From contig JAHREC010000012.1 in NCBI GenBank assembly GCA_020081605.1, forward strand, positions 62,001 through 126,000: DNA of 64,000 nucleotides, in the 5' to 3' direction. Under the pieces are notes generated by a model. It worked only from the letters and a program-made list of their open reading frames with translations. It was not told the origin of the DNA and ran no database searches. This DNA comes from Albifimbria verrucaria. Lineage: Eukaryota; Ascomycota; Sordariomycetes; Hypocreales; Stachybotryaceae. Shown here in pieces: positions 23,693-36,114 of this stretch. A program made the translations under genes and the position numbers. Each line of letters begins with the position of its first letter. Position 1 is the stretch's first letter.

Positions 23693-23936
23693 CGGCTGAC
23701 TTTTTACATCGTGGCTAAATCATTGATGGTCATATCTTCCCGAGTGTGGTCAGGATCAGCATTAGGCTTCGCGGACCGAAGCACTCGCAGCTGTGATATC
23801 TATCGCATCTGCAGAGCTGGCGTCTTGCTTTCGTGTTCCGGCACCGATTCGCTTGCGGATTCGTTCTTGTGGTTGATAGAGCTGGCGTTTTGGCCATTCA
23901 CTGCTGCCAATCCAACACTATCGCCATTTCATTGTA

Positions 23937-26900
23937 TTATCTTTGGCAAGGGACGGATTTTTCGGGAGAAGAATGGCACTGCTCCAAGTGATCCTCAAGC
24001 GCTTGATTAGTGGTAAACGGTGGATAGTGGCAGTTAGAGAAGCCACACCGCGGACGGTTTGGATGTGCCCACTTATGCTCGCAGAGCAACTGTTCACTGT
24101 CGAACCCGTCTGTGGCCCTGGGGTAGGAACGAAGATGGCAGGTAAATACCGAGTCCCGGAACTTGGCCTTGAAAGCCTCCAGGTCTTTGGCCAGCACATT
24201 GTGGTAGGCCCTCCGATGGAGCAGCCACCGCACCATTTCTTGTTAGGCCTCCAAAATCCTCGAAACAGTATCAGCTCTCTTCTTCGGGAACTTAAGTGAT
24301 CAGCGGTTCCTATACAGATTGTTAGTTGGGCCTCCGCAGAGTCACGAATGATGTATACCGTTGCTCCTGCATATGCTTGCTTCCTGCCCTTGCTGAGATC
24401 TGCTGCTCAGGGCATGCCGGACATGCTGGCGGATTGCAGGAACTTTGAAAAGCATATCGAGCCCACTGTTGCAAACAGATGGTATGTTGTCATCCTCCCT
24501 AATTGCTATACTCCACTCGGTCTTGAGATTCGCTGTTGAACAAGGAAGAGAGCTTCGTGATGCCTGACTGCGTCAACAGATAGACTCGTCATCGTTAGGA
24601 TATACTCAACCCAGTACTGCGAAGAGTATATCACTAAGCCGTAGAGATCTTGGATAACGCGAAGCCGTGTCTCGTGGGGGATGTATGAGGTAGTAAGTGC
24701 TTTGATGCTGAGATATGGCAGCTTAGAGTTGCCGCTGCTTGTTCCGTAGCTGCTTCATGTTCTGTTATCGTGAAGCCAGAGCCTGGAGTGGTGAGAAACT
24801 TGTATATTTGTTAGAAGTGGTGTCAGCGGTGTCTATCAGCATACTCTTTGACTGATCTGTGTATGAAGGAGGTGGTCCGATCGTGTCGGGTCTTCGCCGA
24901 TTGGCACACTCCTCGAGGAAGTCATCTCGCACCAGAGCGTAAATGTCCGCTCTACCCAAGGTAGAGCTGATAGCAGAGAGAAGTTCGCTCCCCGTAGCGG
25001 ACGCTTGCAGAAGGCGTTCCAGCGAAATATGCTTTTGACCCGCTCGCGGGAATCCTCAAAGCGTCCCTGGCAGCAGAGACAATTTCTGCCTTGGCTCTTA
25101 TTTGTCCTTTAACAGCTGTGAGCCAAGGTAGTCGAGGATCAACCGGGCGTACAGAAATATGCCTAAGTTCGTTAGACATGCTTGCCTTCAAGGGAATTAC
25201 TTACCATCTGCTTTATCAGTAATGTCGATAGCCATGTCCTGTAAGACTTTTGATCCAATGTTTAGCTTACACAATCGATTAAGGCTCCTCGACGATTGCA
25301 GCCTGCACACAACGTAAGCTCGTCTGGTTGCGCGAATTTTTTACCCTAATTTCATCTGCACTGAGCGAGATGATCCGCATTTTGCCAAAACCTCTTTCAA
25401 ATTGCGGATGGAAGCGGCTAGTGAAGAGCATCTTGCATGGGATAGGCCTAGACGCTATAGGAACCCTGTTGCATATCCTTTTCCGCTCCAACAAGACGTC
25501 CAACAGTCAGGGTAACTATTCAACATCACATTCGTCAACACCATCCCCGATAATTCAGATGAGGTTGGCATTGGAAGAAGTTTCGGAAACTATGGCGAAG
25601 AGGTCGGCTATGAGCCGCTCGATGTCCAAGATGGACGGCGTTTTCCTCTCCTGAGCATATGCAGTTGCCTCTTCGCTGATTTGTAGCAGCTGCCGGACCA
25701 TAGACCGTAGGACCTGATTGTGCTCTTTGGTAAAGGATATGCAGTCCACTCGATTGAAGGAAGTTAATAAAATGCGCAGATAGCATAGACTTGCCAGTAC
25801 CAGCAGCACCTTGGAGCCAAGCCAAGGAGACATGGCCCTTTGCATCCAGCCATGAGCTGAGTTCGTCCTGATGCAGTCCCCTGCTACAAGTCTCTTCATA
25901 TTGAAGAGATTCTGCCAGTGTATCGAAGATAGCCACTTGGTCTCGCTCGTTGATCTGGAGGCGGGATAAGACGTCGGCGTACTGCCTCGTCGATTCCTGT
26001 TTCTCGTCAGCTTCGATCTGTGTCAGCGACTATTTTTGCCGGGCAAGAAGCTGCTTCAGGTTATCTTGAATCTCTGGATTGGCGATCACGTTGCCCTCTT
26101 CGTCAGTGAGTTCTACATGACGTTCGATGTTTTCGATGATGTTGCCGAACCGTCTCTCAAACCGACCGCATGTCGTCAGGAGAAGACCTCCCAGCCTATG
26201 AGATTAGCAAAGGTTTCTAGGATTAGGCGTATCTTATATAATGGTTCCTGCTGTAGGAGACTACACTAAAACGGAATACAGATGAACTCCGTGGAATGCG
26301 GGGCGACCTACTGCTTCGCAGGCAAAATGTGTGCGCCAACCCATGAAAGTGCAGAATATCCGAATAGAAGGCAGCAAGGAGCTCCTGGAATCTATGATCT
26401 TCGAGAAACGTGGTTTGTAACACCTGAAACCGGGCAAGAGCGTCCACCATTTTAGTGTAATACGTCATGACTGTCTCGAAGGCCTTCATGCTGTCGGATA
26501 CCATCTAATATTATCAGTCCACTGTAATCGTGTGCTGTGGCAGTTCTACCTGGAGGATGACGCTGAGGGACGACTAACTTCAGAAGAGGTACTCGGCTCC
26601 GTTGCAGAGCACCCCTATAGCTCTGTGGTAGTGTTCAAAGACGGCAAGAACACGACCAAGGCGTCTCATGTTGCGTAAGAGACCCTTAGCCGCTAGGATA
26701 TTTTCAATGTCGAGGCAGGCTCTCCGTACAACCTGACAAGCGGCACGTCGTGGGGCCCTGAGGTCGAAATCGTATTTTGAACGTCGTGTAAGGCCGTTTC
26801 CATGGCCTCCCGTGCTACGACTGAGGGCAGGCGACCAAGTTTGAAACTGCGCCGTCTTTTTGGCATGTTGGCAGAAGCTCGGCTGACATAGTTTATTTTG

Positions 26901-26978
26901 AGGGAAGTGGGAGTTTACAGTTTGCTGGAAACTGGTCCTCCCTGGATGCACGGTCAAAGGAGGGGGTGGCATAGCCAC
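23937..26978 (-). pseudogene. NACHT STAND NTPase with C2H2-like region, decayed
   Basis: Pieces of one fungal STAND gene lie in order on the minus strand. The N-terminal helical domain (LRNMRRLGRVLAVFEHYHRA) is followed, through E-Y-L-F-stop-S-stop, by SSLSVILQ. The two stops (TGA 26580-26582, TAG 26574-26576) sit where the family has Trp. A short intron precedes MVSDSMKAFETVMTYYTKMV and FLEDHRFQELLAAFYSDILH. A TAG at 26030-26032 interrupts the linker. The NACHT P-loop follows in SLAWLQGAAGTGKSMLS, then a frame change into CISFTKEHNQVLRSMVRQLL. Fragments at 25191-24765 are weak. The end carries a zinc-finger-like region (RPRCGFSNCHYPPFTTNQAL then EDHLEQCH). STAND proteins act in fungal non-self recognition. 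This copy is dead by several lesions. Confidence 0.65.
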
Positions 26979-27363
26979 GGCTAAGCCACTGCCTACCTGT
27001 AATGATGGCTTAGGCTTTAATATTCAGGATCCATAGCCCAGGCTAGAAATCCGAACGATCCCTTTATTCGTTGTCTCTCTGCGATTTTTCATCCTCATTC
27101 TTCTATACCATCCTGATGGTCCATGCCTGTAACCCTGTATGTTCTCTTGCCGAACATCATTCTCTGGTGCACATTCAAAGGGTTGAAGCCCGCCTGAACA
27201 AAACCTTAGGCCAGGACGAGATCTTTGGTGCAAACATGCCTAAAAATGGGTGCACTGTCTCCTACCGTGATGGAGATTTGATTGTGCAACCCACGCCCGT
27301 TGCTGTTTAAGTTACATCCGCAACACCGCTCAGTCATATGATATCAAGGGTTCCGGTGACACT

Positions 27364-27657
27364 GTGGAAGTGACGTTAATAATGAGAGGTCACCATAGGC
27401 AAGGTCATGCTTGTATCTTGTGTCGCATTAGACTTCGAGGAACTCAAAGCATCTTAGGCAGAATCTATCGGATAGCTAGTCGTCTTCTCAATTACAGATT
27501 GAAGAACCATTGTATCTATCTCTGTGATGATTGTCTCAACATGGTTTTATGCTTTATGTGCGAGCTCCAGCTTGAGCCTGAGCGCTCACACTGTCAGTTC
27601 CATTACAACTCGCCGGGCGCCCGCGGCTACCGCCATTGCAGCGTTCTCGCGCCATAA
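27364..27657 (+). pseudogene. Possible ZZ-type zinc-finger relic
   Basis: An open frame contains CIYLCDDCLNMVLCFMCELQ and then ERSHCQFHYN. The spacing C-x2-C...C-x2-C...H-x(2-4)-H resembles the end of ZZ zinc fingers found at the C-termini of some fungal STAND or ankyrin proteins. The upstream part is not recognisable, and the stretch overlaps the antisense phosphorylase gene at its end. Confidence 0.25.
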
Positions 27658-28415
27658 CCTCTCGTCGGATGCTCTATTTTCGTCACAATAGTGTGCAATC
27701 CCCATCATTGACAGCACCACGAGGCCCTTACGTCTAATCCCTGACAATCCTGAACTGTGGTCGTCGAAAAACAGCAAACCCGGCTCCAGCAGTTGCAACG
27801 CTTTTGCATCTCGCGGTTAATCTGTATATTTTTGCCGATCGAGGCAACAAGGCCGCAGTGCATGGTGATGGCTTTGCATTCGTCACGGCACAGAGATTTG
27901 GATACCGTTCGACACAAATTGCTTGACCTAGGACGAACATAGCGGGAGGACCATTGTTTAGTTTTCTCTGAAAGCTCATCCACGTCGTCATTGATTGTCT
28001 TTTTATTGAGTGCCTTTAGCTCTGCGCAGCTACTTTCTTCGAAATTCGTTTTATTGCCGATGCCTAAAGGGTTGAAGTTCAGCTCGACAACACCGTTGGC
28101 TAGAACGACATCTCCAATGCGAACGCCTTTGTCATCGGTTGCGCTGCCTCCTACCGTGACGAGTATGGCTACTTCGATGTCTTTAAAATTTTCCAACATG
28201 GCTGTCATTGTATGTACCATATCCGCCGTGCCGCTCCGAGATGGGCAAGTCAATAAGACGTTGCGTGTACCCATGCAGCCGAAGGTATATATATTCGAGT
28301 CGCCAGGTAGTTGCCTATAGTTTGTGAATTCGTGCTCCTCATCAAGGGCTTCCGCCATGTAGGCTAGGATTTTTGCATCTGTGCAGATCAAACCGACGGT
28401 ATAAGGGTTGTCCAT
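27586..28415 (-). pseudogene. PNP-UDP family (nucleoside phosphorylase-like) gene, one frameshift
   Basis: ATG 28415 opens MDNPYTVGLICTDAKILAYM, SNIYTFGCMGTRNVLLTCPS, LVTVGGSATDDKGVRIGDVV and, later, AITMHCGLVASIGKNIQIN. This is the order of PNP_UDP_1 domains in fungal proteins (YTVGWICA..., ...GDVVV..., ...HYGLIASG...). At the CC pair complementary to 27815-27816 one base is missing. The next frame then continues RDAKALQLLEPGLLFFDDHS and the C-terminal signature LVVLSMMGIAHYCDEN, then DERLWRENAAMAVAAGAR, ending at 27586. Restored, this would be a complete stand-alone domain of about 276 residues. In fungi the domain often sits on NLR-like receptors. Catalysis is not demonstrated. Confidence 0.65.
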
Positions 28416-29401
28416 GGCATTTATGTATAGATGCAATCTTCCCGGCGATGGTCTTGTGATATGGTTGTTCCGGAAAGAATGTGAGTCGTGAGCATAGGTC
28501 AAGTGAGCGGTATTTATGTTATTCCCACTGCTGACGGTACCCGGTCTCGGGTCCACAACCACCCTTATGCCACAGTTCTGCCTTGTCTGCCAAATTTGCA
28601 CCGGTACCCGTGGGCTTATCGCTTGCCATTCCTACCCTGCTGGTCTTGTTTGAAGGAGCTAGTCTATCTGTCTGACAGAATGGGCGATAGGTCTGCGTTG
28701 ACGATGGTGTTCCTCAATCCCACTCGCAGACATCCACATCGGTAACGCTATCGACTTATGATCTTCTTCTACGGCGGAACCTAACACCTAGTACGGTACA
28801 ATCCTCCACCTGAAAAGGAGCCGAGCTTGTCTAGAGGTTATGGATACCAGCCAAGGCACCTTCTTGTTGTGGAGCCACCAGCTACTACTAAGCCTCGCTG
28901 GATACGAGACGATGTGCTGCTCCCTGTTGCTAGGGTTAACTATCGTCACTTCCCCCTGAAGATCTCTTGATCTAGCTGTAGAAAGAGGTCCAGATGCTAC
29001 GCCTGAGTCAGATTATGTTGGTGAGATGCTGTGAGGGATAGTCTTTCATAGGTATGTCTGGTTAAATCTGTAAAGTTGAAGTATATGCCACGGGCTTATT
29101 GATTGTCAAGGCTGTGGAACTTGATCTTTACTATCCCGAATTGCAAGGAGGAAGCCCATGGACCTGAATCGAGTATATAACATGCATACTAAAACTCAGG
29201 GTTTATCCACTCTGAAGCTTCGCCACACTAACGGACATGAGGACGATTAATTTGCACCCCCTTAGACTGTGACTAATCGCCATTGCAACTTTAATACCAA
29301 AGAGTTCTACGCATAGTAGAACAAGCTCTGACAATATTTACGACCCGACCACCACCCCATGAACATCGTTCGTATCCAATCTGCCCACCCGAACCCTCAA
29401 A
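28416..29401. other. Intergenic
   Basis: No supported gene in about 1 kb. Confidence 0.5.
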
Positions 29402-29860
29402 ATGACAGCAGCCACTCCAGATGATCATTGGGTCTTGCCCGATAGTGTCCATCTAGACAAATTGAAGGAATTTGCAACCAAGGCAGTGGAGTATCTACAC
29501 CAGGAATGGCCTGAGAAGAGAATCGAACCAACATTCGAGTGGAACGATGCCAACAAGGCAGTGCACTGTGAAGCAATTGGCCCGGATCGAGAGGAAAAAC
29601 TTTTGAAACGGAACCCAGCATGGAACGAAGCGATGCGTCCCAACTTATGGTTCCTCGCTAGATATCTTCTGCATCGTTCAGAAATTGCAGTGATGATGGA
29701 ATCCCATTTGGGATACCGCAGACATCTGTCGCGCATGGAATTATCCTCTATTGTGGATAGCTAGGAAGAGCAAACCATTACAGTCGATGACGCTTCTCAA
29801 ATATTCAAGGACCTGAAATATACGGATGGATGTAGCGAGGATATTCCAATCGAAACCTGA
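29402..29860 (+). pseudogene. Small hypothetical protein with one premature TAG
   Basis: ATG 29402 (AAAATGACAGC context) opens 120 codons: DDHWVLPDSVHLDKLKEFAT, RIEPTFEWNDANKAVHCEAI, then PNLWFLARYLLHRSEIAVMM. They end at TAG 29762-29764 after ELSSIVDS. The same frame continues EEQTITVDDASQIFKDLKYT then TGA 29858-29860, with the same acidic composition. A single C-to-T change at a CAG codon would explain the stop. Either the protein is 120 residues or it is a recently truncated 152-residue one. No family recognised. Confidence 0.5.
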
Positions 29861-30418
29861 ACCCTAGCATTGATCCTATGGTTGGAAGTACATTGGCGGC
29901 AGCACGACTTGTTCCAATCGAGACATGTGGCTTGCTATCATCAAATTTACAATACCAAGTTCAATAACGCAAATGGTTTGAGCAGGGTCCTCTGTGAATT
30001 CGACGCAATGCAGAGAAGACTTTGAGAATTTCAAAGAGGGATTTAGTGGATTAGAAGAGCGGATTTAGGAGGATTTACGTGGGACAAGGCAAAAGAATCC
30101 AAAGAGTATTGTGTTGACATACGGCATGAATTTTCTATCTGTAGATGCAGCTTCTCCCAAACGCTATATCAAAATGTACAAGTCTCCTCTATGAAGAACA
30201 TAACAGGCCCTCCGAATGATTCAATGAGCTATCGACCTAGCAAGCGATAATGGCTTGCAAACCACGCTAGAACCCGGCACCTCGACATGGACTGGAATGC
30301 GCAAAAATGGTGGCTATGAGGCTGCACATGGAGAATTCATATAAGAAACTTATTACTGCGACTCTTTTCTTCCCATAGGCACCACCCACCCTTCATTGGC
30401 CCAAGCTATGATGGGGAT
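29861..30418. other. Intergenic
   Basis: Contains the presumed 3' ends of the convergent 29402 and cyclin genes; no gene seen. Confidence 0.5.
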
Positions 30419-31589
30419 TCATGCATCCCGGATGCTGGATTTTAGAATGTCCGTCTGTGGGACAGTGAATTTGATGTGGTGCAGGGCCAACAGTGAATTG
30501 AAGTGGGAAAGATGACTGGCCATTAGCTGCATGGCTCCTGGGAGAGGCGCCATCAGGAGTAATCGGGGAGTTGGATAGCTATGAAAGCTCTCTGCTCCTT
30601 GGGGTTGAGTGGAGTAGTGAGGCGCTGTGTTGGGTGGGAGTGGATTAGCCGCCATGAAATCAGCCAGCTTCTGAGAGGATTCGGACAGTTGAGGCGTTGA
30701 ATATTTCTGACGCAAAATCGGTGACGGCTGACTGAGATATTGAAACAGCGTCAGTAGAATGGTATTCTCAGCATGATCCCACACCCTATCGTTGATCTCG
30801 ATTCGACCAAGGATGATTCTGGTCAGGGCCAGAGTGGACCTCGCTAGCATGGAAGGCTTGCTCGAAACGAAGTCTCGGTGGTAGAGTGAAATCTCGCAAA
30901 GATACGCAGACATGTGTTCCACCTCTTGGTCATCACCATCTTCTATGATCATAAGCTGCGAGAAGAAGTCGACGGTTGGGTGACCGATGGTCCATTCAAG
31001 GACGTTGAGGGCATGCATCTCCATCTGAGTGAACATGCCAGGCTCGTAGAATCCGTCGCATATGTAATTGAGCTCATGGACCCGGGGCACCTGATCTTTA
31101 TTGTCTCCGTATTTAGCGGCTATGAGGAGCGTCGCACATCCTAAAAGCTGGTAATTCTTCTTATACACGATCCGCCTGGAGCAGTATCGGTCCAGGAGGT
31201 TGACTGTAAGAAACAACGTCTCTGGTAAGAGAACGAAGGCAGCATGTGCTTCGATGAGAAAGTCGATAAGGTAAGGCCTCATAAGCCACTGGATCTCCGG
31301 TTGCATGTCGATAAGGTTGGCATCAGGTAAAGTTTCATCCTGTGTTTTTGTCAGTACATGGCAAACTATATGCTCAAATAAATGGGTCACCCTAGCGGAC
31401 CTCCATGTAGCGCATGTGTTGCATGATGTCCTCGAGGTATTGCTCGTTAGTCAGCCGCGAGAGCTCATTCGCAATGATCTCCTGTCGACTACTCGCGATC
31501 ATCTTGGCGGCATCGCGAGTATTGACTGCCGGATGGTGCGGTCCATCTGCTTCGATAAGGAAGCTGTCACCAGCACGCGAGTAAGGCAT
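30419..31589 (-). CDS. G1/S-type (Puc1/CLN-like) cyclin
   Basis: Exon 1 (31589-31401) starts at ATG (MPYSRAGDSFLIEADG) and includes NELSRLTNEQYLEDIMQHMR. A 61-nt intron (31340-31400, phase 0) joins to exon 2 (31339-30419): DETLPDANLIDMQPEIQW, then the cyclin-box core MRPYLIDFLIEAHAAFVLLP and LFLTVNLLDRYCSRRIVYKK, LLGCATLLIAAKYGDNKDQV, and MEMHALNVLEWTIGHPTVDF. A second fold carries MSAYLCEISLYHRDFVSSKP and ALTRIILGRIE. Total 369 residues. It matches fungal B-type G1/S cyclins related to Puc1/ClnA, which activate Cdc28/Cdk1. The first cyclin fold is well kept and the Pro-rich C-terminus is less so. No lesions. It may be an accessory paralogue rather than the core gene. Confidence 0.85.
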
Positions 31590-32823
31590 AGTAATCAGCT
31601 TGGCTGGAAATTTCGGTGGGCGAGGAAGGGAACCCTCGGTGATGCTTAGATGATGGTCCTGATCCAATCTGAAGACATTGAGACATCGAACAAAAGACGG
31701 GTAGCCGAGCAAGAATAACTTGCTGGTAGGTATTTGTGTTTCCAAGACAATTGAGGAGAGTGATGGTAGGAACAGAACAAATCGAGGTGGCTTTTGCAAT
31801 CGAAACAGGGGATGCATGGCGAAGGGAGACGAGGTCTCCTATTGGTGGGGAAGCGACTTCGCCATGTACTCCAATAAAGGTGGCTGAGGACTTCATTTAT
31901 CAGCATACCTGTTCCGGACCCACACATGGGGTCGTGGGATATGGATTCATTGAACTATCATGGCATAATATAGTATGTACACAGTAGGATAGAATGCTTA
32001 TAAAACTTGATTTGTTTAGATATCTTAAGGAAAGTCGCGTCGTAACACTATGCAGGCGTTGTTTATTATACTCCGCCGAGCGCAGACCTCGGCAGGACTT
32101 TGACTCTCGGAACTGTGGTTGCAGTTGACCGTATTTGTTTGATGCGAATAGGGTCGAGAACTCAAGATGCAGTCTGTTATTTATCATCATACGTTACAAA
32201 ACTGAAGCTTGATGGGTTGGCCGTACCGAGAGAGATTAGCTGAGTATCGAAACCGAGATTCGGCCCCTTAAGGCCGGTGCGATGGTTGGCTATGGAAAGT
32301 GGAGAAAGCCTGGCCGACGTCTCAGGCATCAGACTTGGTATCCTATTGGGTTTTCACCTACAATAGAACAGTTCATCCCTTATTTTGCAAGCTCTATCTT
32401 AAGACGTACATCAACCTGTCTTGTGGTTAGTTAGATAACAGTATGGACTATAGCTTACTACTTTATCAAGATCACGTCGTGGGAAACAACGTTGCCTACC
32501 CAGCGCAGGATTCAGCTCAACTTACTGCTGAAGAGGCGGAGCTCCCGTGTGTGTCCCAGGGTCCCCAGGTGAGGACGAAGACACGGCCGAGCCCCTGAGA
32601 TAAGCACATGGATCATGAAATGTGAAGGCCCGCTAAGGTAGGGTTAAGCTGTAATGGAGCAAGAACGTGATCAGCACATGATCTCGTTTCTCACGCTATA
32701 AATTCTCGCTAAACCTGGAAGATTCAGCTTCAATTCCTTTTCTTCAAGAAATCAAACTCGCCCATTATTGGTTTCTGAAGAACAGTTCTTTTACTTGCTA
32801 TCTTTCTACTTCTTTGGCCCACT
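31590..32823. other. Intergenic between divergent genes
   Basis: Divergent promoter region of about 1.2 kb. No gene recognised; small ORFs near 31646-32190 look like shadows. Confidence 0.5.
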
Positions 32824-33365
32824 ATGTCTTCTACTGATTCATCCACAGGATTCACCACCTCCCTTGTTTTACAGCTGGTCATTACTCCTGAAGACGGTTC
32901 AACGAAAAAGGCAGGTTCCATGAGCACTATGATTGTCTTGTGCTCGCTTGCTGACCCCTTCGCCATTCATAGGTCCTAATACCCGTCGAGTTCAAGCGCA
33001 ATACCGTCATAAAATACTGCCAGACTATTGAAATGCCGGTTGGCTCTGGTAGCTCACCAACTTCAAGCTGTAGAAGAGGCGAAGAAGTGGATGAATTACA
33101 AACCAGGCCATACATTCTACAAGACTCTATCACCATCACAGTCACAGGACAAGTCCTCCGCCGCAAGATTAAGCTGGCCACCGCGAAGCTGATCACCTCT
33201 ATGGGCGTCGTGAATGTTAACCAGGCTTTTATGGTTATCCTCCTTATGACGCTCCGAGAGATCCTCCATGCGGAAATAGGTCGAAGAGACAAAGGCGATA
33301 AGCCACAATTTCTACCAATGGGTCACGAGTTACAGTTAAACCTGAGCGTTGTCTGCATAGTTTGA
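32824..33365 (+). pseudogene. Hypothetical protein with one-base frameshift
   Basis: ATG 32824 opens a Ser/Thr-rich start (MSSTDSSTGFTTSLVLQLVI) and PFAIHR. At the GG pair 32972-32973 the frame changes by one base and runs without stops through VLIPVEFKRNTVIKYCQTIE, VDELQTRPYILQDSITITV, KLATAKLITSMGVVNVNQAF and MVILLMTLREILHAEIGRRD to TGA 33365. Adding one G gives a continuous protein of about 180 residues. No known family recognised. The second half is strand-rich with a hydrophobic helix. Confidence 0.5.
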
Positions 33366-33578
33366 AGGAATTACTGTTGTAGAAGTTCAAGTCTTTAGGC
33401 TAGCGTTGGGAATGAATTTATTCACCTTACCTCATTTCCCTATGAATAGATTCGACTTGAATTACAAGCCGCCGCCGTCGTACGTGGTGTTCGTGCACCA
33501 CCATTATATTCTTGACCATCTCTTGAGCACCGAAAAACTAAAAAACTAAAAAATGGAAATACCGGTACACCCACACTT

Positions 33579-33812
33579 TTGGGTATCACCGCGACATATG
33601 TTAATAGCCACGAGCGAACTAGGTTGCTATTGGCAGCAGAGAAAGGTCATAATTCAGTGATCGGGCTTCTGGTAACTGCCGGCCGTAAATTGGCGGACTG
33701 GGCAGGCAAGACACCGTTGGCAAGGCATGGCTATGAGGACATTAGGAGAAGACCACTTAGCACGGGAAAGTTGAATGTACATGCGGCAGACATGCTACTT
33801 ATATCATCATGA
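33579..33812 (+). pseudogene. Ankyrin-repeat relic
   Basis: LLLAAEKGHNSVIGLLVTAG and then KTPLARHGYEDI...LSTGKLNVHAAD correspond to one and a half ankyrin repeats with decayed turns. There is no ATG in good context. It resembles the repeats of the intact gene at 36843 and may be a broken duplicate. Confidence 0.5.
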
Positions 33813-34232
33813 GTGCATGTGGTGATAGGTGGCCATGATAACATGTTTCAACTTGTCGTTCACCAAGTAATTCCGTTTTATTCTTAGGTGAAGAATGAAG
33901 GTCTTAATCTCTGCTATCAGCCAGAATTCCTAGACAAATATATAGACTGCTATGATGCTTGATTTTTAACCATTTTCATACATTGAGCCTACCGCGAAAT
34001 GGGTTTATGTCCCTCCTCATCAAACCACCTTCGGCATATAGAATGATTTCGCATGCTGTATGCTCACAACCATGATTATCTTGCCCGTGTCCCTCTTTTC
34101 TGGTCCAAAAACAATCCCTTCACTACCAACCGAGCCTTTAACTTCAACTTGTTTGCAAGCTCCAGGCTCTAATTTGAATGTCGAGATTCTCTCATCAATA
34201 GTGTAAATCCTGCATATTCGTCAGCACTCGCT
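33813..34232. other. Intergenic
   Basis: No gene seen. Confidence 0.5.
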
Positions 34233-36114
34233 TCATTTGGAGCAAGTTGAAACACACCGGAATGCATCAATTGAGGCTCGGTTGTATTGTACAGCCAGCT
34301 TCTCAACAATTCTCTCAATCATACTTAACCATTCACGGGGCTTCGAAAAAAGCTTCGAGGCCTCCTTTGGTATGACGGGAAGTTCCATGCATATGACTGA
34401 TAAAATCTCTAGAAACTCCTCTATCGGGTCTGTACCAAGTTCCTTGCGGACTGATTCAAGGTTTCCAGGAATATGTTGAAAGTTCTCCTTATGAAGTCGG
34501 ATAGTAAGCGGCGATTTCTCCGAGGTTATTGCGTGTCTTCTGTCGATGATGGTCCTATCGATCACCTTCCGAAAAACCATGGCATCCTGCGACCTTTCCA
34601 ACCCTTCGTCATCGTCGGGTATTCCATTTGAGAAGATCATTCGGCTATAGGTTTGAATAAAGTCTTCCAAGAACCAAACCGGATCCCCTCCTGAAAATCT
34701 ATATTGAATATAGCCGTGAAAGAATGTCGACAAGGTTGGTAGTTTGAATAACTCTAAAGAAATGAGGTGCAATGCACTGATGACTTCGCTTACTTTGAAA
34801 CAAAGTGACCAGCAATCCAGTACCATGTTCGTTTCTTTATCCAGTTGACGAACTAGCCAGGTTAAAATCTCCAACCCTGATTTGAGAGACCTCAATTCCT
34901 TGAAGTTTATCGCACCATAACCTTCAATGTGGCGGTGTAGGCTCAAAGCTTTTTGGAGGTTTTTCAATCTAGCAGACGAAATCACGAAGATTTGTAAAGA
35001 TAAGTTAGTTAATGCTTTTTGTTTAGCGTATTTAAGTTCGGGTGGTGAAGCTGCCTGGTTTTGGCAGTTGATTATAAGGACAAGAATCGTGGCAACACTA
35101 AACAGATCAGAATGTCGCTTTTTCTTTCTGAAGGCTTCGAGCTTTGAATCGAACTCCTGTGTAACGAAGAAAGCAGGGGTTAATCGAAAGCTGCTGTGCG
35201 TCAGTATTTATATACAACTGCCCTATCTTAAGCTGTAGCTAACCTTTTAACAATCTCCGAGATTTCTTTATCTTCTTCTCTGCTTGCCCAGCCCTGGACA
35301 GCACGAAGTCTTTGAAGAAAGGGGTTGTTAGAGCATTGATCCGATGCAAGAATCGGGTTCTCTCCTGTCATCCAACTTTCTTCTAGTACGATAGCCTGCT
35401 GTATAAGAGTCTTCATATACTTGTAAATACAGGTCGCATCTACAGTCGTTAGCTTTATCCTTCAACTCATTGGAAGCCACTACTCACATGTGCCAAAGTT
35501 GCAGATATTTCTCTCGCCATTCCACATTTCAGCCACAGCTTCGTCAAAGCTCTGTAAGAGATCGCCGAGATCTTTGAGAAAAAGTACCAAGGATATCTCA
35601 TCTGTTGTATGATCAGGCTTGCTGTCTCTTTTATCTTTCGTGATGACATCGCACGTGCCCTCGGTTACTGTTTTGAGGGCTGAGAAAGGAATTTCTGTAG
35701 TTGGGGGTGTCGAATGGACGATAGAGGCGCTGGAGGAACATGTTTTCACCCCTGTCGAGGCTGTAGTTCCGTACGCGAGAGCCAGCTCTTCATCAAGCTT
35801 CTCAAATTGACGTTCTTCATTCGCGTTACGCGAGCTTTTGAAGAATAGAGTCATCCACGAGAAGACTCGGAGCGCAAAACGGTGGCGTCTGGAGCTGTCA
35901 GTGTCCTGACTATAAAATTTAGCCGCCTTGCGCCTCCCATCTACTATAACTGCAAGTGCTTTCAATATGCCGCCACTTGGTTTCGAGTGCTCAGGTGTTT
36001 CTTTGGCAAACACCCAATAGTCTTTAGTGATGAGCGACTATTGGCAGGAAATAACCATGAGTCAACTTCCGCTTGTGCATTTTTATAAGCAATATAAGCT
36101 GATTGAAGAGTCAT
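34233..36114 (-). CDS. Large hypothetical protein, three exons, uncertain frames
   Basis: Probable start ATG 36114 (MTLQSAYIAYKNAQAEVDSW); a frame change near 36030 leads into DYWVFAKETPEHSKPSGGIL and VIVDGRRKAAKFYS. Exon 1 ends at 35488. A clean 48-nt intron (35440-35487, GTGAGTA...GCTAAC...CTGTAG) joins in phase to exon 2 (ATCIYKYMKTLIQQAIVLEE, FLQRLRAVQGWASREEDKEI). A third exon begins near 35155 behind TTACACAG (EFDSKLEAFRKKKRHSDLFS) and runs to TGA 34233 with VISSARLKNLQKALSLHRHI and MFSNGIPDDDEGLE-like sequence. The second junction is out of phase unless a weaker donor is used. The all-helical layout resembles N-terminal modules of fungal STAND proteins, but I do not recognise the family. 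Confidence 0.45.
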
